From Nannobrachium achirus (Eukaryota; Chordata; Actinopteri; Myctophiformes; Myctophidae), in assembly GCA_963921795.1 (NCBI GenBank), contig OY997647.1, forward strand, positions 60,414,357 through 60,478,356: a stretch of DNA of 64,000 bases. The letters run 5' to 3'. Numbering within the stretch: the first letter of the stretch is position 1; every line of letters begins with the position of its first letter. This document shows positions 1 through 11,267 of this stretch, piece after piece. Under the pieces are notes generated by a model, which saw only the letters and a program-made list of their open reading frames with translations, searched no databases and was not told the origin of the DNA. The position numbers and the translations under genes were made by a program.

Positions 1-631
1 TTTTTTCATTTCACTTGAAAGCTGGGGATCATAGCTACAAAATGATATATTGGTTGTGGAGATTGACCCAACAGTTTTGAAGATATGGCTTATAGAATGA
101 TGCCATGCTACTTTTGAGATATTCAAGTTCTAAATAAATGTCTAACCTGCAAATGACCTGACGATCTCTCACATTAATTAAAAAAAAGTCTTAAAAGAGT
201 TAAGCTCTGGCGTATAAGTGAAATTTAGCCTAGATATTTTGAGATGCATTTGTGGCTTTTTCATTTTAGAAAAAACAAACAAAAAAAACATATTAGCAGT
301 AGTGAAAAAACCTGCCTTACGAAATGACTGCCCCTCAGTCACGCTGAGTGAATACATTTTTTATTCAGTTGTTTGTGGAAAAGGATGAAGCAGTTGTGAT
401 GTTCCGGGGGTCGTTGTCTCTGAAGTCTTTCGGTGAGGACTGGAGGTCATTGTCTATACCTTAGCCCGCAGGGAGACGTTTAATAAAATATGAGCCTTAG
501 TGTCTCACAAGGAAATGCACTTGGTGGCATGCTAGACATACCATTAATGTCTTGTGTTCCATAATCCGTGCAGGCAAGAGCTATATTTTCTTTGTGCACA
601 TAAATATTTAGAAATCCCAAAATCTACTGTG
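1..631. other. Unassigned AT-rich sequence
   Basis: No exon, RNA gene or recognisable repeat end was found. A chance open frame on the minus strand (544-732) overlaps the MITE and lacks any recognisable domain. Confidence 0.5.
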
Positions 632-634
632 TAA

Positions 635-809
635 AGGCCCATTCCCACTGGGCCAGATAACAGATAAAAAAAATCTCTTTCGCCAGATATTTTTCCATTG
701 AAGTGGATTGTAGGTACAGATAAAAAAGACATGTCCCAGATTAAAAAATATATACAGTATATATCTGTGACAGATATATATTTTTTTATCTGTATCTACC
801 ATTGGGCCT
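635..809. mobile_element. Harbinger-like palindromic MITE (family K)
   Basis: Ends AGGCCCATTCCCACTGGGC and ...GGGCCT are inverted repeats, flanked by TAA at 632-634 and 810-812, the TWA-type duplication of PIF/Harbinger elements. A second copy with the same TAA flanks lies at 45140-45376. The interior is AT-rich with repeated AGATA words and has no coding capacity. Confidence 0.75.
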
Positions 810-812
810 TAA

Positions 813-1154
813 CTTTCTGGAAGTCTTTTTCACGGCCCCAAAGAAATAGCGTGACACTTTTGTTTGAACAATGTAGTGGTTTGTTTATTTTAATTAAAAA
901 TGTATTTTAAAAACCCTCCCTTTTTAAACTCTGGACCTTGTGAAGGATGTTTGGAATGAGGTTAGCCAACGGATTGGACACAGTGGCAGTGGCTGATGTA
1001 CTGTAGGCGGAAAGGGCGATGGGGTCAGGCAAAGGAAATGCTAGGTTGTGGTTGGTGTGAAGAAAAGACTGTAAACTTTTCCATGTGCTCCAGTAGGACG
1101 ACAGGATGGGGTTGGCGAGGCCCTGGGGAATGAATGGTATGCTGGGCTCGGAGG
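813..1154. other. Unassigned sequence
   Basis: Contains a short open frame on the minus strand at 907-1173 with no recognisable domain; no splice-bounded STT3B-like segment seen. Confidence 0.4.
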
Positions 1155-2224
1155 CAGGGGTGTCGCACCACATTCTGGGCCCTGGCCTGGGTACAAGGAT
1201 TCACTCACATTTTGTGCTTTAACTTTTGAAAAATAGCAGATATACAAGCTCGAGCTTGTAGATATGCCATTTTTTGAAAGATCTTGAAAAAAGTCTTTGA
1301 ATATTTCAAATCCTTTTTTTGTCCCGTTTTTTGAAAAACCTATGTTTCTATGTCAGTGGTGCTCAAACTTTTTCATGTGAAGGACCCCCCAAAATGATAT
1401 GTAGGCCTATTTGGCCACGGACGCCCATCTCAAAATATGTAGTTCCAGTAGTCCGGGAGGCAGGCCCAGCCCTCATAATGTCCTCTGCTTACTTTTTTTC
1501 ACTATTATTTCCTGTTAGCATATACCTTGGGCCATCACAAGTTCATACTGAACACCCCCAACTCGGGGCCGTTTGGTCGCAGGGGCCCAAAAACCCATTT
1601 TTTGGTACCTGTCTCTGGCGAAATTATGTAAATGTATAAAATAATTCACTAAAATTACATACATTTTCACACACGTATGAAATTTGGTATGGAGTATCCT
1701 GACACATAGGGGTAAGTGGCAAAATAGGATTATAGTGCTTACTACCAATGTATTTTAAGATATCACCCTCAACATCCCCAGAAACACAATAAAATTGCTG
1801 TCCGCTTGACACATTATCATCAAATATGATCATTTTCAAGCAGGTTATGGTGAATATAATGACCTCTCCTGTATATAGAAAACCTCCCACATTCATAAGC
1901 TTCAATTTGAGCCCAAGATGATCTTCTCATCTTCAGAATTACTGTTTCTGTAGCCAAAATACTGCACTATAGCTCAAATCGGAGAAAATATAATATTCAG
2001 TCAGTAGCTTTACAGAAGCCTAGAATCTAACAATGGGTTCACAAGTACTGCTGTTTGAAGTTATAAACATGAAAAATGAATACTAGCAGGGAAGCAAATG
2101 TTGTTAAATGGTATTAAAAATATGTTTGATATGCACAAAATAGCTCTTTGCAATACAATAATAATACAGTATAGCAAAAGTTCCCCTGTGGGAGAGAGGT
2201 ATGAAAAAAGAAATAGCAGCATGA

Positions 2225-2345
2225 GATCTGCATCTATTCTAGACCACAGTAGTGCATCTATAGACCACTGTACCTCATATATGGACCATTGTACTGTATC
2301 TATAGACCACATACATTGACCACTGTACCGTATCTACTGTATAGA
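2225..2345. repeat. Degenerate tandem repeat, unit about 30 bp
   Basis: Repeats of a unit like TATAGACCACTGTACTGTATC inside the foldback element. Related CTACAGATGCACTACAGTGG units recur at about 3190-3345. Confidence 0.75.
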
Positions 2346-2840
2346 TCACTACAGTATACTGCATCTCAACTCAGCACAGCTCAAAATGTATTTATAAAGC
2401 ACATTTAACATGATCAGGTCGCGCAAAGTGCTGCACAGATTAAAACAAAACAATAGAATATAATAAAAAGATAACAGCATAAAATACAAAGAAGAATACA
2501 AGGAACAAAAAGAAACCATCAGCACCAGTAAAGGAAAGGCATACTATATTTGATTGATAAAGATGAAAAATACCAATTGACTGTACAGCTCTGACGTGTA
2601 GGGGCAAGATATTCCTCAGCCTTGGGGCCCCCAGTGGGGGGCAGTTGTGAAAGTACAGTACAGTACAGCTAAAAAAACAAGATAAAAGTTGAGGGAAATA
2701 ATTTGACTTGCAACATATGCATGAATGCCTGACTGCCTGACAGAACCCGGAAGTACCCTGTAGACTGACTGGGTTGTTGGGGGCGGGGCGTCCCTCCTGC
2801 AATGGGCCAGGAATAATGTCTCATAGACATTATACAGTGT

Positions 2841-3195
2841 AGGAATGTCCCGATACCACTTTTTTGCTGACCAAGTACAAGTATGAGTACTTAATTTAGT
2901 ACTTGCCGATACCGAATACCGATACTGTAATTTTCGTTTCTGTACAAGTGCTTAAATAGTGTGTGGCGCTCCAAAATAAAATGCTTTAAATAATTATGTT
3001 GTCATGCCTAGAGTGAGAGAAGGTGAAAACACTGTTCATTAGTTGAACTAACACACACAAAACTGTGTTTTAGGACAAAATGGTATATGGACTGGCACTG
3101 CTGTGAGCAAAATCGGACAAGTACGAGTACAGCAAAATAGGCTGGAATCGGGGCGAGTACCGATACCTCGAGTACTGATACCGCATCCATAGTAC
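2841..3195. mobile_element. Dispersed MITE-like repeat
   Basis: Begins near GTCCCGATACCAC and closes with GTACTGATACCGCATCC, inverted-looking ends around an interior with repeated CGATACC words. Boundaries are approximate. Confidence 0.4.
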
Positions 3196-3339
3196 AGTGG
3201 TCTACATATGACAAAGTGGTCTATAGATGCATACAGTGGTATACAGATTCACTACAGTGGACTACAGATGCATTTGATCTACAGATTCACTAAAGCATTC
3301 TACAGTTGCACTAAAGTGGTCTACAGATGCACTACCTAC

Positions 3340-3860
3340 TGTACCTACCACCATACTGCATACTTTATTTAACTACCTACAGTATCTACCGCCAAACTGC
3401 ATCCCTCATCTAACTACCTATACCTGACACCATACAGCATCCCTTCATCTACTACCTACCAACCTACCTCCATACTGCATCCCTCATCTAACTACCTACC
3501 AACCACCATGTGGCATCCCTCATCTAACTACCTACCAACCTACTTACCACCATACTTCATACCTCATCTAACTACTGTATACCCCCATACTGCATCTCTC
3601 ATCTATAGGTTGGTAGATGAGAGATTCAGTATGGTGGTAGGTAGGATGTTAGATGATGGATGCAGTTTTTTGGTAGGTAGGTAGTACCTACCAAAAAACT
3701 GCATCCATCATCTAACATCCTACCTACCACCATACTGAATCTCTCATCTACCATATTGTATCTCTCATCTAACCACCATATCTACCACCATATACTGCAT
3801 CCCTCATCTAACTACCTACCAACCAACATACTGCATCCCTCATCTACTATGGTTGATGGG
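3340..3860. repeat. Tandem repeat of CTACC / CATCCCTCATCTAACTA units
   Basis: Irregular 35-45 bp units such as CATACTGCATCCCTCATCT followed by CTACCAACC. One stretch is inverted and forms the palindrome at 3611-3753. Confidence 0.85.
3611..3753. repeat. Perfect palindrome, 69 bp arms
   Basis: Arms 3611-3679 and 3685-3753 are exact reverse complements around a 5 base loop, as read base by base. Confidence 0.93.
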
Positions 3861-3914
3861 GGGAAAGGGGTATGGTGATGAGTTCATAGTTCCACTCATC
3901 TACTTGTATAACTT

Positions 3915-4420
3915 AAAGGACAACTCCGCCCTATATAAATCACTTCTAGGCTAATTTTCCTACTTATATTGATCCCAAAAGACCATGGGGTCTATTAGGT
4001 AGAAATGCTATTGTCCAGTTTCCACAGCAGAACCCGGCACTTTTACACTATTTGTTGTGTTCAAAAGTGATTTTCTTTTTCATGAGTGTGTTACTAGTTG
4101 TCATTACAAACACATCCATGCCTTGGTTGTCCCACACAAGCCACCACAATCTCATAAATAATGTTTTGGGGTGAGCATTCGGCACAAGTGCCAGTCAAAG
4201 TGACTGTAATGGCCAATCACAGGGCATCTTTTCCGGGACTTGGCAAAATACATAAAAGCATAACATCTGGTAAGCAGAGTGTGATGGCTTGTATGTGTTT
4301 GTAACGACAACTAGTACCGGACTCATGAAAAATAAAAACACTTTTGACCAAAACAAGCTATCGCTTTTACACTATTTGTTGTGGTCAAAAGTGTTTATAG
4401 TAGTATAGGCTTATAGTGCT
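3915..4420. repeat. Dispersed repeat starting TTAAAGGACAACTCCG
   Basis: Left end AACTTAAAGGACAACTCCG resembles a TTAA-flanked end. The segment TTTTACACTATTTGTTGTG is present twice (4036 and 4366), the second time next to the likely right end. Family not assigned. Confidence 0.4.
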
Positions 4421-4449
4421 TATATGCTCCACTCTATGCTATGAGAGCT

Positions 4450-4560
4450 TACAGTAAAGTAAGGTACAGTACGGTACAGTACAGTACAGTACAGTAAGGT
4501 AGAGTACAGTACAGTAAGATACAGTACAGTACAGTAAGGTACAGTTACTCTACCTTACTG
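4450..4560. repeat. (ACAGT/AAGGT)n short tandem repeat
   Basis: Five-base units ACAGT and AAGGT alternate; a second block of the same repeat runs 4870-5042, both inside the foldback element. Confidence 0.9.
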
Positions 4561-4590
4561 TATCGTAAAAAAAAACATAATTTCAATTCC

Positions 4591-4671
4591 AAAATAACAA
4601 ATTAACAAAAACGTAAATTCAATACATTTATATTATGTATTGAATTTACGTTTTTGTTAATTTGTTATTTT
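4591..4671. repeat. Perfect palindrome, 37 bp arms
   Basis: AAAATAACAAATTAACAAAA and onward to 4627 is mirrored by 4635-4671 around a 7 base AT loop. Confidence 0.9.
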
Positions 4672-5067
4672 TTGTATCATTAATTGAAATTATATATATA
4701 TTTTTTCTTTTGTAATTTGTTATTTTTTGTATCATTAATTATGTATTCATGTTTTTATATTTGTATGAATCCTATATGGACCCCAGGAAGACTAGCTGTC
4801 GCTTTGCCTTCAGCTAATGGGGATCCATTCAATAAACAATAAACAATAAACAATACTATACTAGAGTGCGATACAGTAAGGTAGAGTACAGTAAGGTACA
4901 GTACAGTACAGTAAGGTACAGTACAGTAAGGTACAGTACAGTAAGATAGAGTACAGTAAGGTACAGTACATTTAGGTACAGTTAGGTACAGTATGGTACA
5001 GTACAGTAAGGTACAATACAGTAAGGTACAGTACAGTACAGTTTGTCGTTTAAATAACCTGTCCCTA

Positions 5068-5070
<3 letters not shown>

Positions 5071-5115
<45 letters not shown>
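5071..5115 (+). repeat. (CA)n microsatellite
   Basis: Pure CA run. The bases after it (GATTCACCGCTCCACGTCG) recur inverted beside the TG run at 35251, so this microsatellite travels with a dispersed repeat. Confidence 0.95.
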
Positions 5116-5117
<2 letters not shown>

Positions 5118-6290
5118 ATATAGCTGCTCAGATTCACCGCTCCACGTCGAACCGATGTTTGATTTTTGTATTGCAACAAGCTATTTTGTGCATATCAAAC
5201 ATATTTTTAACACCATTTAAAAACATTTGCTTCCCTGCTAGTATTCATTTTTCATGTTTATAACTTCAAACAGCAGTACTTATGAACCCATTGTTGGATT
5301 CTAGGCTTCTGTAAAGCTACTGACTGAATATTATATTTTCTCCGATTTGAGCTATAGTGCAGTATTTTGGCTACAGAAACAGTAATTCTGAAGATGAGAA
5401 GATCATCTTGGGCTCAAATTGAAGCTTATGAATGTGGGAAGTTTTCTATATACAGGAGAGGTCATTATATTCACCATAACCTGCTTGAAAATGATCATAT
5501 TTGATGATAATGTGTCAAGCGGACGGCAATTTTATTGTGTTTCTGGGGATGTTGAGGGTGATATCTTAAAATACATTGGTAGTAAGCACTATAATCCTAT
5601 TTTGCCACTTACCCCTATGTGTCAGGATACTCCATACCAAATGTCATACGTGTGTGACAATGTATGTAATTTTAGTGAATTATTTTATACATTTACATAA
5701 TTTCGCCAGAGACAGGTACCAAAAAATGGGTTTTTGGGCCCCTGCGACCAAACGGCCCCGAGTTGGGGGTGTTCAGTATGAACTTGTGATGGCCCAAGGT
5801 ATATGCTAACAGGAAATACTAGTGAAAAAAAGTAAGCAGAGGACATTATGAGGGCTGGGCCTGCCTCCCGGACTACAGGGACCCCCCAGAAGCAATATTT
5901 GAGTTACAAATGTTTGCTTAAAAGAATACATATATTTACATAAGATTTGCACACATTTTCACGGCTTTTCAAAAATAGCAGATTTACAAGCTTGCAGCGT
6001 GCGCTGTGAGCTTGTAGATCTTCTATTTTTCAATAGCTAAAGTATAAAATAATTATTAAGGCCCCTCCACCTTGGGCCCTAGTAACTCAGTCCCACTCCC
6101 CCCCCTTGTGACGCCCCTGCTTGGAGGAGGTGGTGATGGAGAGGCTGACTTATGGCAATATGATTGCTGAGACGGCTGCTACCAGGGTTGGATGTGGGTC
6201 TGAACTTTCTTGAGTTTCTGAAAGGAAGTCTGTGATTCTTTTATCGTAGTGGCTGGGAATATGAGCTACTGTACACTGATGATGAATTGG

Positions 6291-6500
6291 TAGATAGATA
6301 GATAGATAGATAGATACCTTTTATTATCTCACGAGAGAAAATGAGTCGCCCAGACTGCAGTTAAGGTTACAAAGTTTGAAAGTATGAAAAAGGAAAAAAA
6401 AGTACTGTTGTGTACAGTGGGGAAAAAAAGAAGCAAAAAAATAAGAAGCATCAACAACACAGAGCAATCGTAAACTGAGGTAAAAACCAAATAAAATGTC
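6291..6500 (-). mobile_element. LINE 3' end fragment with TAGA tail
   Basis: A TAGA run at 6291-6316 is followed by CCTTTTATTATCTC, a typical 3' end of a fish non-LTR element read on the minus strand (tail TATC repeats). A second copy of this end is at 62495. Confidence 0.5.
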
Positions 6501-6589
6501 CATAACAGTCAGTCACTTACTGTACAGTAAGTGTCTCACCGTTTTCTCGTCATAACACAAATAATAATACTTTATAATACAAGTAAGAC

Positions 6590-7400
6590 GCCTCATGGCG
6601 GACAAGCGACCTCGCCGCTTGTCCCGCGCCACAGTGATGTGGACATCAGGGAAGTGGACACCAGGGATCTCCATATATGGGCATAAAAGGGATTTGTTCC
6701 CCTGGCATCACAGGGATATCCATATCTCCATATATGGGCATAAAAGGGATTTGTTCCCCTGGCATCACAGGGATCTCCATTTCTCCATATATGGGCATAA
6801 AAGGGATTTGTTCCCCTGGCATCACAGGGATCTCTCTAACAGGGCATCATTAATATTGATGACATCAGGGAACTCCATATATGGGCATAAAAGGGATTTT
6901 GTGAGTATGACATCACAGTGAAGATCAGAGCATGATGTCATCATGATGACACATTTTTACGGTCTATGGGTTTGCCCAGAGCCCTAGAATGGAGAGTTGC
7001 GTCACTCCCGTTCACTTCATGGGGCCAGGTCTTCTACGCACACATCTATTGGCGTATAGTGACAAACGGCGAACCGGAAGTTTACAAAATGCATTGAAGT
7101 CTATGAGGTGTAAAGTGACAATGAACCACGTGACCAGCGCTGTTTCTGACCCCGCGGTGACACCACTCTGATTATACTGCTCTGGGTTTGCCCATAGAAA
7201 AATGTGTACAGGTCTACACGGACAATCTGTGACATTTCTCATGGTAAACTGTGACCTTCGGTTGCAAATACTACTTTTCAGTGCACTGACAAACCAAAAG
7301 TGTCCATTGGTCAGTGCATAAAGCATGAGAAGCGACGGTGTTGGTGATGACGACGTTAATACAGATGAGTCAAGTCGCTGAAAGAGGGTCATGATGATTG
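6590..7400. repeat. Dispersed repeat with CArG-box minisatellite
   Basis: Shares TAAGACGCCTCA at the start and the phrase CATTTCTCATGGTAAACTG near the end with 43690-44335. Inside, units of about 57 bp contain CCATATATGG at 6671, 6728, 6785 and 6875, each a perfect CC(A/T)6GG box. It is interrupted at 6977-7184 by a small hAT-type MITE. The 108 residue open frame across it is only the translated tandem repeat. Confidence 0.8.
6977..7184. mobile_element. hAT-type MITE with CAGAG ends
   Basis: Ends CAGAGCCC and TGCTCTG; flanked by identical octamers GGTTTGCC at 6969-6976 and 7185-7192. A sister copy is at 59345-59557, also with a perfect 8 bp duplication. Confidence 0.88.
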
Positions 7401-7722
7401 GGAGTGAGAACGAACAGCCTTGCTTGTTGCTAATGGGAACGCCTACTTTGTTGTCAAAGACCCCTGAGTCTGATGAATGGCAGAAAAATAGGACTTCTAA
7501 GGGTGGTGCATGTGATGTCAGATGATTGAACTAGGAGTAAAAATATGAATCAATGGATTAAGTGGCGAGACAAAACGATAATTTCTCGGTTGATTGATGA
7601 ATGAGACGATAGTTGCAGACCTGGTTTGAAGCGGGTTTATTTGGGTTGGTTTGTCTTGGGTGATGTATAACTGGTGAATGGGGAGAAAAGTCTCGGTCCC
7701 CTGCCTCCAGAGCACCAGTTGT
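7401..7722. other. Unassigned sequence
   Basis: No gene-like or repeat-end signal recognised between the CArG repeat and the next hAT-type element. Confidence 0.4.
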
Positions 7723-8461
7723 CAGGGGTGTCACAATATTTTATACTTAAGTTACCCGAGTGCCGCGCTGTGAGCTTGTAGATCTGCTATTTTTGAAAAG
7801 TTATGAAAATGCGTGCTAATTTTTGAATATGGGTATTTTTTAAGCGAACATTTGTAACTCAAATTTGCTTCTGGGGGGTCCCTGGAACTAAATATTTTGA
7901 GATGGGGGTCCGTGGCCAAATACATATAATTTTAGGCTTAATTTATTGAAAAATAGCAGATATACAAGCTTACAGCGTGGCACCGAGTGCCACGCTGTGA
8001 GCTTGTAGATCTGCTATTTTTGAAAATTCATGAAAATGTGTGCAAATCTTTGAATATGGGTATTTTTAAAGCGAACATTTGTAACTCAAATTCTGCTTCT
8101 GGGGGGTCCCTGGAACGAAATATTTTGAGATGGGGGTCCGTGGCCAAATACATATAATTTTAGGGGTCCTTTACATGAAAAGGTTTGAGCACCACTGACA
8201 TAGTAAAATAGGTTTTTCAAAGAACCCTGCACAAATTTCCATGTTTTTTTGTCTTTCAAAAACAGCAGATCTACAAGTGTGCCGCCCTGCGAGCTCGTAC
8301 AGTATATCTGCTATTTTACAAAAGTTAAAGCACAAATTTACGTTTAATTATGCGTTCCCAGTCTAAAAGGGTTAAACCCACTCCTCCTATGATGAACATT
8401 CATGAGGGGCCCCGCAGTGAATCCTTGTACCCAGGGCCCAGAATGTGGTGCGACACGCCTG
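7723..8461. mobile_element. hAT-type element (family A)
   Basis: Starts CAGGGGTGTCAC and ends GTGCGACACGCCTG. Flanks CCAGTTGT and CCAGTCGC agree at six of eight bases. Contains three copies of the AGCAGATCTACAAGC hairpin module (around 7760 half, 7951-8023 full, 8262-8322 partial) and the family core with GGTCCGTGGCCAAATAC. Confidence 0.75.
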
Positions 8462-8672
8462 CCAGTCGCACCAACTCCACTTCAGTGCGTCGGGTCGTTT
8501 ATCTTGAGTGATCTCTCCTTGATGTTGTTGGGTTTCAGTCTGTCAGTCATTTATCTCCCAACGATCGGTCTTTGATGAACACCAAAGCTGCTGCTTACTG
8601 GCATGCACACAAATGCGTGCACAACTGAAAAAGACATACCGGTAACTTCTTTTCAGTCGACTGTTGCAATTA

Positions 8673-8674
<2 letters not shown>

Positions 8675-8732
<58 letters not shown>
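8675..8732 (+). repeat. (CA)n microsatellite
   Basis: About 29 pure CA units; the family C element at 8733 inserted at its edge, and a second CA run (9645-9705) lies on the element's other side. Confidence 0.95.
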
Positions 8733-8735
<3 letters not shown>

Positions 8736-9634
8736 GGATGGGACGATGTGAACATTTCATATCACGTTATTGTGACAAAAGAAATCGCGATTTACGATAT
8801 TATCGCGATAATCAAAGTTGATTATCCTGGGGCGGAACATTTGCCAAAAAATAGCAGATCTACAAGCTCACAACACGTCGCAAAGACATCTGATAGAGAG
8901 TGAAAAAAAGACTGTATCAAGTACGTATATTATAAGTACCTTTTACCAATTATAGAGGGTTTAACCCTCTAAGGCCCGCATTAAGAAATACTTGAAATAA
9001 AAAATTGAAAAAAATCAGATGGTGTTGTAGGAGTCCTATTAAGAGGAAAATGTAATGTTTTTTTCAAAAAAATGTTTTTGTAAGATTTTATAGCCATAAA
9101 TCATAAATCATGCTCTAATTTACATATGGGGGATATTTTTCACAATAATAACATATGTACATGTTCTAGACATTCTAATGATCACCAAAAAAAATAGTAC
9201 AGGCATTTTACTTAGGTTTTTGTGAGGTATAGCTTCCATGAAAAAGTGAGATGTTGTTCGTCAAAACTCTGGAATTTCAGCGGGTGTGGCGGGTGTGAAT
9301 GTCAGCCCCTGTGGGGGGTATTTATATGCAAATATTGTGGCCAATGGCATTGTAATACTAAACAATAGAATCCAATGGTGGTGTTTAGGTGGTAGGGGGA
9401 GCTAAAATAAAATGATTTAAACCTTTTTTTGGATAAAATACAAACGTTGTAATATTACAACCGTGGGCCTTAGAGGGTTAAGTGGTACCGGATATGCAGC
9501 TCGGCAAATAAAAGGTGAATTGATCCCAGTGCATGACGGAGGACGATATCACGATATATTAAATCTCCACGATACGATTATCGTGAGTGGTTTTTATCAC
9601 GATAAACGATAATATCGCATATCGTCCCATCCCT
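8733..9634. mobile_element. hAT-type MITE (family C) carrying a nested element
   Basis: Ends TAGGGATGGGACGAT and ATCGTCCCATCCCTA. Other family C copies at 13246-13664 and 29679-30001 have perfect 8 bp duplications; here the target was a CA repeat, so the duplication is not readable. Interior has CGATATTATCGCGATAATC and half of the hairpin module. Confidence 0.85.
8965..9477. mobile_element. piggyBac-like element nested in family C
   Basis: Ends CCCTCTAAGGCCC and GGGCCTTAGAGGG flanked by TTAA at 8961-8964 and 9478-9481. The related copy at 13246-13664 has the uninterrupted sequence GAGGGTTTAAGTG, which is the empty site. Confidence 0.9.
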
Positions 9635-9643
9635 ACACAACAC

Positions 9644-9644
<1 letters not shown>

Positions 9645-9705
<61 letters not shown>
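9645..9705 (+). repeat. (CA)n microsatellite followed by CAG repeats
   Basis: CA run then CAGCAGCAGCAG, right of the family C element. Confidence 0.95.
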
Positions 9706-9706
<1 letters not shown>

Positions 9707-10850
9707 CAGCAGCAGAATCCTTGCTCCTTTGACCATTATCTGCTGGTCCACTGTCATCAGATAAACACTCTTATGGAGTGCAGCTTTTTAGACTTCAAAG
9801 TGATGTCTGATTCCAGCTGGTGGCTGCAGGCCTTCTGCTTGGGTCTGTGAGAGGGTCGAGGTTTCTAAGTTTTACTTGTCGGTACTACGAAGCTATCTTC
9901 TTATCTTCTTTTCTTAGGCATCTTAAGAACTCCAAAGTCTTTTGTTGTTGTTGTTGTTGCCAAGTATGGGGGTCGCACAACAACTTCATTTAGGTAGAGA
10001 GTTGGACAGTGTTGCATTGGTGATAGAGATGGGACGATGTGAAATATCACAAGTATTGTGTCAAAAGAAAAAGTGATTTACGATATTATCGCGATAATCA
10101 AAATCCATTATCCTGAGGCGGACCATTTGCCAAAAAAATAGCAGATCTACAAGCTCACAACGCAAAAAAAAAACATGTTGAAAATATTTCCAAATTGTTC
10201 TTTTTTTTAAGATGGAGTGCCATCATTTATTTCCCCCCTAAAACATGATAATCAGGTATTATGATTATACTAGGAGGAAGATTTTCTCCAAAAAGAGTAC
10301 AGAAAGAGTTACAATTATGTTTTATGTGGCCACACCCAAAAAAGGAAATTCTGTTCATTCGGTATGGGCTGTTCGGTTCGGGACAGGGCCATTCAGTTCG
10401 GTATACCGGTTCGGTTCAGTATTGTTGCACCCCTAGAACACCGGACCAATTCAACACTGGAGTTGGAACATCGGATGTTCACCATTGACAGAAGTACTAA
10501 CTCAACTCTGACGTACAGGACTTGCATACAGCATTTCAATGCACACATTATGCCGATAGACTGGAATAGACAATTACACAGAGCTTACAGTAAGGTATGA
10601 GGTCTCTGTTAGCTGTGTGTTTGGGAACATCTAATTATTGCCAGGGTCCATGGAACCACAGGGAATCTGTCGCAGGATAATGGATTATGGTGTGTGGCAG
10701 ACAGACAGTCACCCCCAGCTGTAGACGGGAGGTCTAGTGCAAACATAACAAGCGGTAGAATAAACACTATAGTACTGTACGCCGGGTTCGATGTGTACCA
10801 AAAACAGAGGGTGGTGGGACATTCTCTTAGCCATTTAAGCCCTGTATAAT
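9706..10850. other. Mostly unassigned; truncated family C copy inside
   Basis: 10027-10165 begins GAGATGGGACGATGTG and contains half a hairpin module (AGCAGATCTACAAGCTC), so it is a truncated family C element. 10365-10435 is rich in GGTTCGG words and ends TTGCACCCCTAG, a likely end of another MITE. No gene seen. Confidence 0.5.
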
Positions 10851-11090
10851 GTCATTGTCGGGTGGAAACCTCGTATGTCCAAATACCGTTCATTTTGTAT
10901 TTATCATTTTAAAAATAAAAGCCGATCTACAAGCGCCTCGCGGTGTGAGGCGTTGTGTGCTTGTAGACCTGCTGTTTTCACTACTTTTGTGCGACGACCT
11001 TGTAAGATGAAGCAGGGCTTTACTTTGCGAAAGAACCTACACATTTGAAACTTGGAGATATGAGGTTTCCACCCGACAACAACGATATAT
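10851..11090. mobile_element. Family B MITE (TCGTTGTCGGGTGGAAACC ends)
   Basis: Left TCATTGTCGGGTGGAAACC, right GGTTTCCACCCGACAACAACGATA: inverted ends with a central hairpin GCCGATCTACAAGC ... GCTTGTAGACCTGC. Interior phrase GAAGCAGGGCTTTACTTTGCG is shared by all B copies. Confidence 0.8.
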
Positions 11091-11267
11091 TTCATTGTGC
11101 TGTATGACGTAGATCTACAAGCTCATATTGTGATGCATTGTGAGCTTAAATATTTTAGAAATAGTATAGTAGCATAAGAAATTATTCATTTGGGGGATCC
11201 TTTTTGTTGTTGTTAACCCCCACCTCCAAAAAGAAAGAGAAATTGTAATCATAGTTTACATAAAGAA

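Larger units (their letters stand above)
1449..5875. mobile_element. 4.4 kb foldback element with 710 bp inverted arms
   Basis: Arms at 1449-2158 and 5166-5875 are nearly identical inverted copies starting TAGTCCGGGAGGCAGG. It interrupts the family A sequence AGTTCCAGGGACC, with CAG duplicated (1446-1448 and 5876-5878), a 3 bp duplication. The same pair of 93 and 77 residue open frames appears once per arm on opposite strands; they have no known domain and look like shadows of the arm repeat. The interior holds tandem repeats, a MITE and two perfect palindromes. No transposase was seen. Confidence 0.85.
1155..6119. mobile_element. hAT-type element (family A) enlarged by a nested insertion
   Basis: Starts CAGGGGTGTCGCACC and ends GTGACGCCCCTG, the inverted ends seen in other family A copies. 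The flanking octamers are CTCGGAGG (1147-1154) and CTTGGAGG (6120-6127), seven of eight identical, as expected for a hAT 8 bp target duplication. The element itself is only about 540 bp; the remainder is the foldback element at 1449-5875 inserted into it. Confidence 0.8.

Noticed and set aside
1624..5809. Two pairs of identical open frames (93 and 77 residues)
   Set aside because: They lie in the inverted arms of the foldback element on opposite strands, so identity follows from the arms; no known domain.
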